From Acidithiobacillus ferrivorans (GTDB taxonomy: Bacteria > Pseudomonadota > Gammaproteobacteria > Acidithiobacillales > Acidithiobacillaceae): a stretch of DNA of 42,661 nt. The notes under the pieces were generated by a model, which made no database searches, was not told where the DNA came from, and saw only the letters and a list, made by a program, of their open reading frames with translations. The stretch lies in the NCBI GenBank assembly GCA_018853935.1, contig JAAOMR010000093.1, positions 1 through 42,661 on the forward strand. Reading direction: 5' to 3'. Each line of letters begins with the position of its first letter. Position 1 is the first letter of the stretch. Positions 1-8,926 of this stretch are shown here, piece by piece. The position numbers and the translations under genes are program-made.

Positions 1-844
1 CCGCACCGCCGGTGAGGCTCGCGCCGATAAGCCCGTCGAGGCCGGCGGTCATCGAGGTCAATACATTGGTAAGCCCCTGGGCGGCGGTGGGGTTCGTGAT
101 GCTGGTATAGAGCGTGCTGCAACGCGATTCCAGGGGCGCTATCGTGCTGTTCCAGGTGGACCCCAGCGCAGCAATGCTCGCGGTGCCCGACTGACTCAAA
201 AGATTGCAGGCGGGTGCGTACTGGTAAGCGCCGTTGATGACGGGCGCACAGGAGGTATCGAGATTGTTGCCTGCGGACCCTACGCGGGCCTCCGCCTGCT
301 GAAAGGTATTGATGGCGGCCAGAGCGCCCGCATAGGCGCCCGTGATGGCACCACCCCCAGCCGCCGTCTCTATGCTGCTCCGGGCGGCCTGCAAGGGCGC
401 CTGGCAGACATGCTCAAGGACAGTGACGCTACCCACGCCAGCCTGCTGAAAACTGTTGAGCGGGCCGGGCCATCCGGCGGGGCACGTTGGATCACTCATC
501 AGCGCGGAGTTGGCGCTATCAGCCTGATTGAGGGCATTGCCTGGGGTCATACCCACGTTATTCGAGAGATAGTAGGAGGATGCTTGCGTTTGGCCTCCTG
601 TCGGACTCATTCCGGCGAAGCCCTGCATCTCCGTGGTACCGGCGTTATTAGCGGCATCGCTTTGCCCGCCCATGAGCAAGGAGTTGCCGAAGTTGGCACC
701 ACTTTGCGCCTGGTTGATAAAGGTGCTCGCCTCAGCCGTCGCCGTGGATTCGTAGTAAATCCCCATGCCGGCCATCCACGTCATAAACAGCACAGCGGCG
801 CGGCGCTGACGCTTGGGGTGGCCCATCCAAACGAAGAATCCCAT
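1..844 (-). CDS. Partial T4SS-cluster protein of unknown function (3' end outside window)
   Basis: An open frame starts at ATG 844, three bases after the traU stop codon, and runs without a stop to the window edge, giving at least 281 residues. The N-terminus is short and basic (KRQRRA near residues 11-16) followed by a weakly hydrophobic stretch around residues 17-28, which suggests a membrane anchor or signal. The rest is rich in Ala, Gly, Ser, Thr, Asn and Gln with scattered cysteines, as in many exported mating-pair proteins. I do not recognise the family. Its place after traU in the same operon suggests a role in pilus assembly or mating-pair stabilisation; TraN or TraH would be the F-type genes expected nearby, but no diagnostic motif supports either. 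Confidence 0.7.
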   Translation of the reverse strand, partial: MGFFVWMGHPKRQRRAAVLFMTWMAGMGIYYESTATAEASTFINQAQSGANFGNSLLMGGQSDAANNAGTTEMQGFAGMSPTGGQTQASSYYLSNNVGMTPGNALNQADSANSALMSDPTCPAGWPGPLNSFQQAGVGSVTVLEHVCQAPLQAARSSIETAAGGGAITGAYAGALAAINTFQQAEARVGSAGNNLDTSCAPVINGAYQYAPACNLLSQSGTASIAALGSTWNSTIAPLESRCSTLYTSITNPTAAQGLTNVLTSMTAGLDGLIGASLTGGA

Positions 845-847
845 GGC

Positions 848-2107
848 TTATCCTGTAGGTCCCTGGTGGCCGATGATGCCGAGACAGCAGTTGGTCCACT
901 GCCAGACCAGATAGACGTAATTGCCCCCGGTCGCGGGCTGGCTATCCCACTCTCCCCATTGAAAGGGGGATTGTCCCATCCAGTGCGTACACTCCCCCGA
1001 TTGCGTCGGCGGCGCCTGGATATTCACGCCGCCCGGTTGCGCCACTGTGCCCTGACTGCTCGCCGCCGGGGTCACATAGTTGGCCGGGGGAATGCTCTGT
1101 GCGGACGGCTGCGTGGTATTGCCGAGATTGATGCTGGCGTTGGGTTCCTGATTGGTTTCATCGTTCGGAAAAAGAATCTGAAAACGAAACTGCGCCTTGG
1201 GCAAGACATAAGTGCGGCGAGGGCCACAGAGCGTGCTGTTGCCCATGGTGCGTTCCAGGAATCCGAGGCGGAATCCCATGGCGATCATCCGTGACACATC
1301 CATACTGGACGCCTGTATGGGGTCATTACCGTCGAGATTGCTGCCGACCATCGGATAGAGTAAGCCCCAGCAGCCTGCCGTCCAGTATTCATTGTCGATA
1401 GGCTGGGCGCCTACGCTTTCCTGGGCACACTCTTCCGCAGAGCCGATCAACCCGATGGGATTGTCGTACAGCAACTCTTCCGGCGAAGCTAAAAAGGACA
1501 GGAGATCGTTATTCCAGGTCGGGAACACTTCGCTCATGAGCATGAGATTCATGCCGCTGTAACCCGTATTGCAGTCCGGAATGTTGGCAAGCTGCATCAT
1601 CGTGATGAGCGGGAAGGTCCAAAGCTGCACATTGAAAAAGGTGCTGTTGTGTTGCCCTGTGGATGTGCCGGTGCCGATGTTGCCCCCCCACGATCCGGTC
1701 CACTGGTTGCCCGTGGTTGAACTGGGCGACAAGCTCACGCCGCCCAGAACCGGCGAGCAAAATGGATGGCTCACGGCCTCGATGAGCATGGTTGGCTGCC
1801 AGTATCCGATCTGGATACCGATGGTTGGCAGGGTGAGGTGTTTCCAGCTCCCACCACACTCACAGACGGCCCCGGATGCGGCGCCATTGGGCACCCCTGA
1901 ATTGCCGCCGAACCACGTCGATCCCGCGATGCGTAACGGAAAGAGGGCTGACCAGCACACTCCGCCGATCAGCTCCTTGAAAACGCCCGCGTCCGGGCAC
2001 ATGGTCGCTACCTGTGCGCCACTGGCCAGAGCGGGCAGGGGTACGCTCATGCTCAAGGCTGTGAGACCTGCCGCGATCCATGTGCGAAGACGCATAGCTG
2101 ACCACAT
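848..2107 (-). CDS. traU: TraU, F-type T4SS mating-pair protein
   Basis: TraU is a periplasmic protein needed for DNA transfer in F-type systems, working with TraW and TrbC. The 419-residue product has a signal peptide (LRTWIAAGLTALSMSVPLPALA, split here by its natural cleavage near residue 27), many cysteines and the family-like aromatic motifs such as GVCWSALFPLRIAG near residue 50 and ECGGSWKHLTLPTIG-type sequence after it. Conserved tryptophans and a C-terminal WQWTNCCLG motif fit the family. I chose ATG 2107 because it follows a purine-rich GGGAGAGAG sequence and begins directly ahead of the signal peptide; an in-frame extension to 2161 overlaps the upstream gene. The upstream gene ends at 2109. 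Confidence 0.88.
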   Translation of the reverse strand: MWSAMRLRTWIAAGLTALSMSVPLPALASGAQVATMCPDAGVFKELIGGVCWSALFPLRIAGSTWFGGNSGVPNGAASGAVCECGGSWKHLTLPTIGIQIGYWQPTMLIEAVSHPFCSPVLGGVSLSPSSTTGNQWTGSWGGNIGTGTSTGQHNSTFFNVQLWTFPLITMMQLANIPDCNTGYSGMNLMLMSEVFPTWNNDLLSFLASPEELLYDNPIGLIGSAEECAQESVGAQPIDNEYWTAGCWGLLYPMVGSNLDGNDPIQASSMDVSRMIAMGFRLGFLERTMGNSTLCGPRRTYVLPKAQFRFQILFPNDETNQEPNASINLGNTTQPSAQSIPPANYVTPAASSQGTVAQPGGVNIQAPPTQSGECTHWMGQSPFQWGEWDSQPATGGNYVYLVWQWTNCCLGIIGHQGPTG

Positions 2108-2108
2108 A

Positions 2109-3374
2109 TTATTTTCTCTCTCCCGGTAATGGTTCTTTCGGAACCGTAATGGACAACACACCGCCGTCGGGCCGGATCAGTGCCGGTACCCGGTTGATGC
2201 CCAGCCGTTGCGCCAACTCCGGATAAATCCCGTAGACCGGGTGATTCAGGGCGTTTACCACGGCATTCTCTCCCTGCCAGGTGGCAGGCAGCTCGCTCGC
2301 CATGATCACGACATTGGGGTACATGCTTTCCCATGCCTGTACCTGCCTTACCTGCCACGGTTGGGACGGATTCAGGACGATGTAGGATTGGCTCCAGGGG
2401 AAGGGGAACATGGTGAGCGGGTCGATCTCCTGTCCTTTGTGGACCAGCAGTTTGCCGTTGGGCAGGCGGATCGTCCGGGTGGCGATGACGGAAGGATTAA
2501 AGGTGTAGTTCCGCCCGTGCAGTGAATCCGGCAAGGGATCACCCAGCCGTGCCCGCACGCTCTGCCAGTCGTGGGCCTTGGCCTTGGCCTCCTCCGCCTT
2601 CCAGTTGAAGTGTTTGATCTTCTGCTGGAACACGGCAACCATGTTGGGTTCGGCGACCTTCCATGCCTCGCCGCGCACCTTGGTAGGACTCCCCTTGCCT
2701 TTGTCGATGCACTTTACCGCCCCGCGAAACCCGTATTCATCACCGACCATCACGCCCCATTGCTGATTGGGCTCTTGATGGATGATCACCGGCACCAGGT
2801 TGACCCGGTGATCGGTGAACAGGATGGGGTTGATCTCCACGTTTGCGGTCTTTTTGAAAGAGGGCATGAGCTTGTTCACGGTGCTGATCATTTCCGGCAG
2901 CCCTTCCGCCTTATTCGGCCATCCTCTGAGGACAAACACCGTGGTCTCGAAGAGATGCTTGTTATCGGCGACCTCTTTGAACCAGCGCCGCAAGAGGCTG
3001 TGCGGCATATCCATGCTGATGAACACCAGCGTTTTCGCCGCATTTTCCTCTTCCGCCATGAGGGTGTGATCGACATATTCCTGGAGCGCCTTGCCGTGCA
3101 GATCGGGCGGCACCACCGGTACGCCGTTCACCCGTGTGCGAAGCCATGCCTGCGCCTTGCCGTTGCTCTGTGGCGCATATTGGGCGGCATATTCCTGCAG
3201 GATATTGGCGCCCTGCTTATCGAGTTGTGGCGTGACCGCGGCCTGCTCTGCAGGTGTCGCCTTGGGCTCTCGAAGCCATGCCGGAGCCGATCTGGTGCCG
3301 GCAGTGCTCATAATCGCATCCGACCTTTGCACGATGGCCGCAACCTGCTGCTGATTGATGACCGGCGCGATCAT
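2109..3374 (-). CDS. TrbC-TraW fusion, F-type pilus assembly
   Basis: The 421-residue protein combines two F-type components. The first part (about residues 105-215) has the TrbC pattern: FISMDMPHSLLRRWF, a VFVLRGW segment, and IxPxLFTDHRVxxVPV. The second part (about residues 290-420) resembles TraW, with GRNYTFNPSVIATRTIRLPN, an LLVHKGQEIDPL motif and a C-terminal INRVPALI segment. In F both are separate periplasmic proteins that assist pilus extension; fused or reordered forms occur in other conjugative elements. No clear signal peptide is visible at the N-terminus, which is odd for a periplasmic protein and could mean that the start is further upstream or that export is atypical. The start ATG overlaps the preceding stop as ATGA. 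Confidence 0.8.
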   Translation of the reverse strand: MIAPVINQQQVAAIVQRSDAIMSTAGTRSAPAWLREPKATPAEQAAVTPQLDKQGANILQEYAAQYAPQSNGKAQAWLRTRVNGVPVVPPDLHGKALQEYVDHTLMAEEENAAKTLVFISMDMPHSLLRRWFKEVADNKHLFETTVFVLRGWPNKAEGLPEMISTVNKLMPSFKKTANVEINPILFTDHRVNLVPVIIHQEPNQQWGVMVGDEYGFRGAVKCIDKGKGSPTKVRGEAWKVAEPNMVAVFQQKIKHFNWKAEEAKAKAHDWQSVRARLGDPLPDSLHGRNYTFNPSVIATRTIRLPNGKLLVHKGQEIDPLTMFPFPWSQSYIVLNPSQPWQVRQVQAWESMYPNVVIMASELPATWQGENAVVNALNHPVYGIYPELAQRLGINRVPALIRPDGGVLSITVPKEPLPGERK

Positions 3375-4171
3375 TGGACATTCCCGGCGATCACTTCCGC
3401 CGACTTCACGGTGGATGCTACCCGCATCAGGCTGCGGACCGGGACGGCTGCGGAAAGGCCCGCCTGCGGAAAGTAGATGACCAGAAAAGGTGGCTTCATC
3501 GGGATATTGCCGAGTACCACATTATTCCGCTGCGCGAAGCGCGTTCCCATTGTCGTGACGTAGCCCGGCGACTTGTGCTTTAACACGCTCGCCAGGCGTT
3601 GCTCACGCCCAGCGTTCCCGGCGGAGAGGATCGCCGGGGCCAGCGGTCCATAGGGTACGAGCCTGAGTGCCATAACGTGCAGCGTGCCCTTTTTAGCCAT
3701 CTGCCCGGCCTCACCCATCATAACGGCCATGACTTTGTGACCCATCGGCGTGGAAGGATTGAACACCGCGATCATGACGTTCGCGGCGCCCTTATTGCCG
3801 ACGGTGATCCCGGATAAACTCGCGCACTGGAAAGCGATCTTGGACGCGGCGGGGCCTTTCACCAAGTTGATCTTGCCGATGTACTTGATGCCATATCCTG
3901 CGGTTACATTGGCCCCGGTCTCCAGGTTCGCCACCAGCCCACTGATCAGGTATTTCCCGTTCGGGGTGAGATAGGCGATGGCCTTGCTGCCGTTGTACTC
4001 CATGACGATACCGGTCAGCCCGTCCGGGCCGGGGAATGTCCGGATGATTTTCCCGGCATGATGTGAGGCCAGCACATGCGCCAGAAGCCCGGTTGGAGCC
4101 GCGATGGCTTGTGTGGCCATGCTTCCTAAGAGGACGACTGTGAGTAGCGTGCTACGCCAGCGTTTTATCAT
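3371..4171 (-). CDS. DsbC-like thioredoxin-fold protein lacking CXXC
   Basis: The 266-residue product starts at ATG 4171, which is preceded by AGGAGATCTCCC; longer in-frame starts have no such site. It has a signal peptide (about residues 1-24, ending QAIAA). The N-terminal part carries a DsbC-like dimerisation segment (FPGPDGLTGIVMEYN, then TPNGKYLISG). In the thioredoxin part the usual DPNCxxC position reads FNPSTPMGH, so both redox cysteines are missing. It is related by pattern to the genes at 10808-11635 (CIFC present) and 18994-20142 (GSVG). It probably acts as a periplasmic chaperone or structural part of the transfer apparatus rather than as a disulfide isomerase. That role is inference from the lost cysteines. 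Confidence 0.75.
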   Translation of the reverse strand: MIKRWRSTLLTVVLLGSMATQAIAAPTGLLAHVLASHHAGKIIRTFPGPDGLTGIVMEYNGSKAIAYLTPNGKYLISGLVANLETGANVTAGYGIKYIGKINLVKGPAASKIAFQCASLSGITVGNKGAANVMIAVFNPSTPMGHKVMAVMMGEAGQMAKKGTLHVMALRLVPYGPLAPAILSAGNAGREQRLASVLKHKSPGYVTTMGTRFAQRNNVVLGNIPMKPPFLVIYFPQAGLSAAVPVRSLMRVASTVKSAEVIAGNVQ

Positions 4172-4185
4172 GGGAGATCTCCTTT

Positions 4186-5244
4186 TTATGGCGTAGCGCA
4201 TGACTGCGTATAGCAGTTGGTTCTTGATGCGGGCAGGTTCGTCGGCGTCGTCGGCGGCCCGGCCACCATGCGCCACGATCCGTTTCCCGTTGCGGAATAA
4301 ATGGTATTTCCACCTGTACCGGTTATTTCGTCTACCGTGCCCGTGGGGTTGGGATTGTTGTACGGCGGTTGAGGGTTATTGCCAGGCCAATTCCACACAG
4401 TCACATCAAGAGTATTTGCTCCCGGATTTAAGGTAATGGGGTATCGATTCATCTGGGAGTAGCTCATAGGTGATGAGGCAACTTGATGCCCATTCAAAAA
4501 ATACCACCCACTATCATCCGTTTGCGCATACCAGCTCGCGGGAATAGGTTGCCCTGTCGGGTTATCTATCGTAGTTTGCATGGTATAATAGGCCGTTCCA
4601 ACAATGGCCCCCGCCCCAAATTTTGTTCCCCCATTGGCGGGATAAATGAATGTGGCCGTAGCTTTTATATTGGCATAGGCCGGGTTTGAACAATAATCCG
4701 TAGGTGCCCATGCAAATGAAGTGCTGCTACATTGATATTGTGCTGTATTGGTTACTGTCGGGGTAGAAGCAATCGGATAATTCACGCACACTGGCGTGGC
4801 ATTTCCAGTCCGTACAGCCGTCGCGCAGGAGCATGTGTTGTTCGTTGTTTCATATAATGACATTTGGTTACTGCACGCAGTTGCATAACTGATGCACTGT
4901 GGCGTCGCAGATTGTCCATTACAACTGCAATCCTCACCCGTCTGACTATCGACGACCAGCAGATTGTTTTCGCAGGTTGCCGTGTTCTGCTGATAATGCT
5001 CGAACTGCGCGAACTGGCTCTGTACCACTGAACAATCGAGCTGGATATGGAACCAGTCTTCAAGGATCGGCCATCCATAATACAGGCCAAGAGCGCCAAT
5101 AAAGACGTAAACGATGCCCATGTACCAGCGCAGGTAAACCATCAGTGCAACAGCAAGGGTCAGCCCTGCGACAGTCAACGCGATTCCCAGCCAGCCCTGA
5201 GACCAACCCTGCAATTCGCAGATTATGGGAGAGAAATCGAGCAT
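4186..5244 (-). CDS. Cys-rich membrane-anchored protein of unknown function
   Basis: A 352-residue protein starting at ATG 5244, 13 bases after the peptidase gene. The N-terminus has two closely spaced hydrophobic segments (about residues 17-37 and 42-58), then a domain with many cysteines (residues about 70-165, for example CSCNGQ and NNTCSCATA). The C-terminal half (about 180-350) is rich in Gly, Asn, Thr and Tyr and looks like an extracellular beta domain. Much of the gene is visibly more AT-rich than its neighbours, which suggests a separate origin. I do not recognise the family. Its place between traF and a DsbC-like gene suggests a surface or periplasmic part of the mating apparatus; the adjacent disulfide proteins could fold it. 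Confidence 0.65.
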   Translation of the reverse strand: MLDFSPIICELQGWSQGWLGIALTVAGLTLAVALMVYLRWYMGIVYVFIGALGLYYGWPILEDWFHIQLDCSVVQSQFAQFEHYQQNTATCENNLLVVDSQTGEDCSCNGQSATPQCISYATACSNQMSLYETTNNTCSCATAVRTGNATPVCVNYPIASTPTVTNTAQYQCSSTSFAWAPTDYCSNPAYANIKATATFIYPANGGTKFGAGAIVGTAYYTMQTTIDNPTGQPIPASWYAQTDDSGWYFLNGHQVASSPMSYSQMNRYPITLNPGANTLDVTVWNWPGNNPQPPYNNPNPTGTVDEITGTGGNTIYSATGNGSWRMVAGPPTTPTNLPASRTNCYTQSCATP

Positions 5245-5257
5245 GTATCGTCGCCCC

Positions 5258-5782
5258 CTACACCGGCCAGGCCTGGCCGATGATCTTCCGGGCCGGAACC
5301 ATGCCCCAGTACCGGCCATCGTAGGCTCCGGGCGTGGTGCCCATGATCAGATACCTGCCCGCGGGGATAGTGAAGTGTCCCGGATGCAGCACATGCAGAT
5401 GCTCAAAACGCACCCAGGGCATCAGCCAACGCTTGCCCCAGTAATGGCCGTTGATCCAGATGGACCGGCGCGTGATTTTCACGCGATCACCGGGCACGCC
5501 CGCGACATACTTCACCACGAGGATATGCTGACCGTTGGCGATCACGTCGATTTTCCGGTCATGAAACACCACCAGCATTCCGACCTTGGGTTTTACAGGT
5601 CCATAGCGGACGAAGAAACTGGTCCAGGGCAGGCAGGACTGATACTGCGGGTCGATGGTCAGACTATAATGTTCGGCCAGCGCAGGACGTAAAAAGGGGC
5701 TCAATGCCAACGCAACAGCAGCTAGGCCAAAGATCAGCGTCATCTTTGCGCGAATGCCGAGTTTGCGCGGGCGGTTAGCCAT
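5258..5782 (-). CDS. traF: TraF-type signal peptidase (S26 family)
   Basis: This is a serine peptidase of the conjugative TraF/LepB type, which matures pilin or other exported transfer proteins at the inner membrane. The 174-residue product has an N-terminal membrane segment (about residues 13-35), the catalytic serine in DPQYQSCLPW (Ser49) and the general-base lysine in VVKYVAGVPGDRV (Lys91). The GDRV and IPAGRYLIMG motifs also fit S26 peptidases. I chose ATG 5782, which overlaps the trbI stop; a second in-frame ATG at 5794 lies further inside trbI. The downstream Cys-rich gene follows after 13 bases. Confidence 0.85.
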   Translation of the reverse strand: MANRPRKLGIRAKMTLIFGLAAVALALSPFLRPALAEHYSLTIDPQYQSCLPWTSFFVRYGPVKPKVGMLVVFHDRKIDVIANGQHILVVKYVAGVPGDRVKITRRSIWINGHYWGKRWLMPWVRFEHLHVLHPGHFTIPAGRYLIMGTTPGAYDGRYWGMVPARKIIGQAWPV

Positions 5783-6302
5783 GGGGGCGTCCAACGGGCA
5801 TCATTGGCCCTTGCAGGATGGCATTTACGCGCCCCATCACCTCTTCCTCCGTCATGGCCGTGAGGTTATTACTGGCGGGAGCGGCCAGAACATTTTGGGA
5901 TAGGACAAGATCCCCTTTGGCGGCGTAGGCATTGGCAATGCCCTGTATGGTTTGGCCTACGGCAAGGCCGATTTCCGCAGCACGCCGGTGCGATACACCG
6001 CTACCGTTGACGGTGACGTTTTTGATTACGTCCGACATGATCTTGCCCGAGTCGATGTAGACGACTTTGACTTTCACCGGCCCTGGTGCCGTGACACTCG
6101 TGCCTCTATGCCCCCAAAAGGATCCCCAGTTGGCCTGCACCAGAAAGGATGCGGCCCCCGCTCCCAGAATGCCGAGAATCACCATGACCGGGTACCCGAA
6201 CCGTGGCCAGAAGCCGCGTTTCTGAGGGCGGGCTGGCTGTGGTGTGGCTTCAGTCGGGGGTATCGAAGCGGCACTTTCTCTTACATCGGTCTCAGTGCTC
6301 AC
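5775..6302 (-). CDS. trbI: TrbI-like inner-membrane T4SS protein
   Basis: The 175-residue product has a proline-rich cytoplasmic N-terminus, one membrane segment (about residues 35-55), and a periplasmic part with a VKVKVVYIDSGKIM start similar to the F-type TrbI pattern, followed by a helical region and ATPE-type variability at the end. In F, TrbI lies next to TraC and influences pilus retraction. The gene starts with GTG at 6302, overlapping the traC stop as GTGA and preceded by AAGGAGG. Position between traC and traF matches F-type order. Assignment rests on position and topology as much as on sequence. Confidence 0.65.
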   Translation of the reverse strand: MSTETDVRESAASIPPTEATPQPARPQKRGFWPRFGYPVMVILGILGAGAASFLVQANWGSFWGHRGTSVTAPGPVKVKVVYIDSGKIMSDVIKNVTVNGSGVSHRRAAEIGLAVGQTIQGIANAYAAKGDLVLSQNVLAAPASNNLTAMTEEEVMGRVNAILQGPMMPVGRPHG

Positions 6303-8926
6303 GCGACCTCCTTCACTTTTTCACCAAGGGCTTCCTCTGCCGCCAACGCCGCCGCCTCCGCGGCTTCCGCATCCGCAATGGATTGCAGATAATCCGGCGG
6401 ATCGGTGTCGTCTGTGTCTTCTTCCTCTTCTTCTTCGGGGGCCTGCTCCTGTGCTTCGATGTAGCCCGGATGGGTTGCCATAAACTTGCGGATAGCGGAG
6501 TCGGGATCCATGCCTGCCCGCATATCCGCCAGGACTTCCTCTTTCTCCGGGCCTTCCGTTGAAAAGAGCACACGCCGGTAGGGGTCGAGCTTCAACCGCC
6601 CGATGCCCATAGCGCCTTCGCTGAAAATAAACGCCTCTGCGTACTCCGCTGTTTTGCGCACCGTCCGCATGAGGGATAATCCGTAGCTGCCTATGTCGAA
6701 CTGCTCGTTTTTTTCGAGCTGCTTGATCGTGTCGCCCATCTGCTTCATGACGATAAAGTGGGCAGTTTGCGCCGCGATGGTTCTGGTTTGTTCATTGGCG
6801 TACAGATCCGAAAGTCCCTGAATACCGATACCGAGTGCGCCACGATGCTTGGCGATGCGCCGAGCCAACCCTTCAAGGAAATAGGCTGCCGTGGGTATTT
6901 TCAGGAGCACACTGGCCTCATCGACGAAGAGGATTAGTGGGCGCACGTCATCTGGATCTTTATCAGCGGAGATTTGACGGGCGATGGCGAACATCATCTG
7001 CATCAGTACGACCATCATGAGATGCGGGCGCCTTTGAAGCTCGATCAGTTCAAGGTTGACGAATCGCGCAGTGAGATCGACATTCATGGGCTTGTTGAAC
7101 CAGTGCCCATAAGCCCCGTTTTCCGTAAATTCGTGCATCATCTCCGCCATTTCTATGGCACGCGATTTGTGATCCTGTGCCGCGAGGTACTGCGCGACGT
7201 GGGTAGGTGTGGCGTTGGTGCCATTGGCCCCGTAAACCCCGCGAATGGCGAGGCGGATGGTAGCCATATCGGAATCGCTCAGATCGCCACTCGGCGAAAT
7301 CATGGTGCCGATGATCCCGACCAGTTCCTCCAGTTCGTCGTCCAGCGTTTCCACACTGGAAAAGGGATTTAGGCCGATGTCCATGTCTGGCCGCACGTCG
7401 ATATGGTCTCCGCCGAAGAGTTTGCACAGCTTCTCGAATCCTCTGCCGATTTCGATGACCCAGACTTGGGCACCCAGGGCAAGCTGGTCCATGATGATCT
7501 GTTGCCCGGTGACGGTTTTGCCGGAGCGGGTCATGCCCGCCAGAACGAAGTTTTGACCAGACTGAGAAGAATAAAGGTCGAAGAGCATGACGTGCCCGCG
7601 TCGGCTTATAAAAATGGTACCGGCGCCTTTCGTCGTCATGCGGCCCTGGCCGGCATTGCCGGTCCAGTCCACGAGGATGGGCGCCGCGGCTGTGGCATGA
7701 CTCGTAGCCACCGATTTGAGCCGGTGCGTCATGCCCATACTTTCCGTATCGGGGAACATGGGTAAGGCATTGAGGAACATGGGCAATGCCAGATATTTGT
7801 CGGGCAGCATGGTAAACCCTGCTTTACCCGCATGACTGGTGAAGTTGCTGGCAGCCTGCTTTGCTTCTTTGGCGTTGCGCCCCCAGAGAATGGCGGTGAA
7901 CGCCATTTCCAGCGCGTGTTCGCCATTGTTGAGGGCGTGAACCAGATAGTCTGTGCCCTCTTTTTTCAGGCCGATGCGCGGCACCCACTTCACCATGCGC
8001 CCGAAAGCCTGCCAGTTGATCGCCAGACTTTTGGCCGTGACCTGTCTGCGCTTTTTGACCTGATCGGGTATGTGTATGGTCCAGACCAACGCAGCCGGAC
8101 GGATAAGCTGGGTAGTTTTCCCCAGCGGGTCACCCATCAGAAAATCCGTCGAAAAGACGTTCACCGGGCGCGAAAACCCTTTGATGGAAAGCACGGAGAT
8201 CACATCTTCCTTATCGTTTCCATGTGAGATCGTGAACATGCCGCCGTCGTCGCTTATCGCATCACCAGGACCGAGTATTTGGTCACGCAGCAAAGTGGTG
8301 TCGTCAGCGTCATATTCCCATTCGCCCTGGATATTGAAGAAACGACGCCAGATGGAGAGTGTCGTCTCCCGGCTCAGTCGCTGCGGATTAAAGGTGTTGA
8401 GGCTGGACTGAAAGGCGCTGATCTGTTCGTCAGCCAGCTTGATATGCTCATCACTCGGAATCTCCGCTGTGGGCACCTTGATCGAGATCAGCACCATGCT
8501 CTGGGTGAGCGGCACCCCCGAATCCTTGAAGGCTTTGCCGTTCTTCTCCATCCCGGTCATAAACCCGGCAATATTGTCGGTGAACCCGTCCAGCAGCTTC
8601 TTCTGCGCACCGGTAAGGCCCGTATCGGAAAAGATGCCATCACGGGCACTTTTGTAATCGAAGATGATGTTGGTGACATCCGGCACGTTCCAGTTGACGA
8701 TCTGAATGAACGTCCCGGCTGGCAGATTGATGGACAACGCGGCACCCAGCTCGTCCATGAGCGAATCATCCGCGCCGGACAGCAGGTTGCAGGCCATAGT
8801 GGTCCCCACATACCCGCGATTCATGAAGATGAGCTTCCTTTCAGGATCCCAGGCATACCAGGGGAAAAGCGTATCCAGGCGACGCCGTTCGATGATCCGG
8901 TAAAGCTGATCGTTTAACGTGCTCAC
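6299..8926 (-). CDS. traC: TraC, VirB4-like T4SS ATPase
   Basis: TraC is the conserved VirB4-type ATPase that powers pilus assembly at the inner membrane. The 875-residue protein has the family length, a Walker A motif AGMTRSGKTVTG near residue 465, and a Walker B segment PLILFVDEASVLL near residue 665. The sequence between them (DMDIGLNPFSSV, LIELQRRPHLMMVVLMQMM) fits the TraC/VirB4 fold. The C-terminus is a low-complexity acidic tail (EEEEEEDTDDTD) followed by an Ala-rich helix. The GTG start at 8926 overlaps the preceding stop as GTGA. Confidence 0.93.
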   Translation of the reverse strand: MSTLNDQLYRIIERRRLDTLFPWYAWDPERKLIFMNRGYVGTTMACNLLSGADDSLMDELGAALSINLPAGTFIQIVNWNVPDVTNIIFDYKSARDGIFSDTGLTGAQKKLLDGFTDNIAGFMTGMEKNGKAFKDSGVPLTQSMVLISIKVPTAEIPSDEHIKLADEQISAFQSSLNTFNPQRLSRETTLSIWRRFFNIQGEWEYDADDTTLLRDQILGPGDAISDDGGMFTISHGNDKEDVISVLSIKGFSRPVNVFSTDFLMGDPLGKTTQLIRPAALVWTIHIPDQVKKRRQVTAKSLAINWQAFGRMVKWVPRIGLKKEGTDYLVHALNNGEHALEMAFTAILWGRNAKEAKQAASNFTSHAGKAGFTMLPDKYLALPMFLNALPMFPDTESMGMTHRLKSVATSHATAAAPILVDWTGNAGQGRMTTKGAGTIFISRRGHVMLFDLYSSQSGQNFVLAGMTRSGKTVTGQQIIMDQLALGAQVWVIEIGRGFEKLCKLFGGDHIDVRPDMDIGLNPFSSVETLDDELEELVGIIGTMISPSGDLSDSDMATIRLAIRGVYGANGTNATPTHVAQYLAAQDHKSRAIEMAEMMHEFTENGAYGHWFNKPMNVDLTARFVNLELIELQRRPHLMMVVLMQMMFAIARQISADKDPDDVRPLILFVDEASVLLKIPTAAYFLEGLARRIAKHRGALGIGIQGLSDLYANEQTRTIAAQTAHFIVMKQMGDTIKQLEKNEQFDIGSYGLSLMRTVRKTAEYAEAFIFSEGAMGIGRLKLDPYRRVLFSTEGPEKEEVLADMRAGMDPDSAIRKFMATHPGYIEAQEQAPEEEEEEDTDDTDPPDYLQSIADAEAAEAAALAAEEALGEKVKEVA

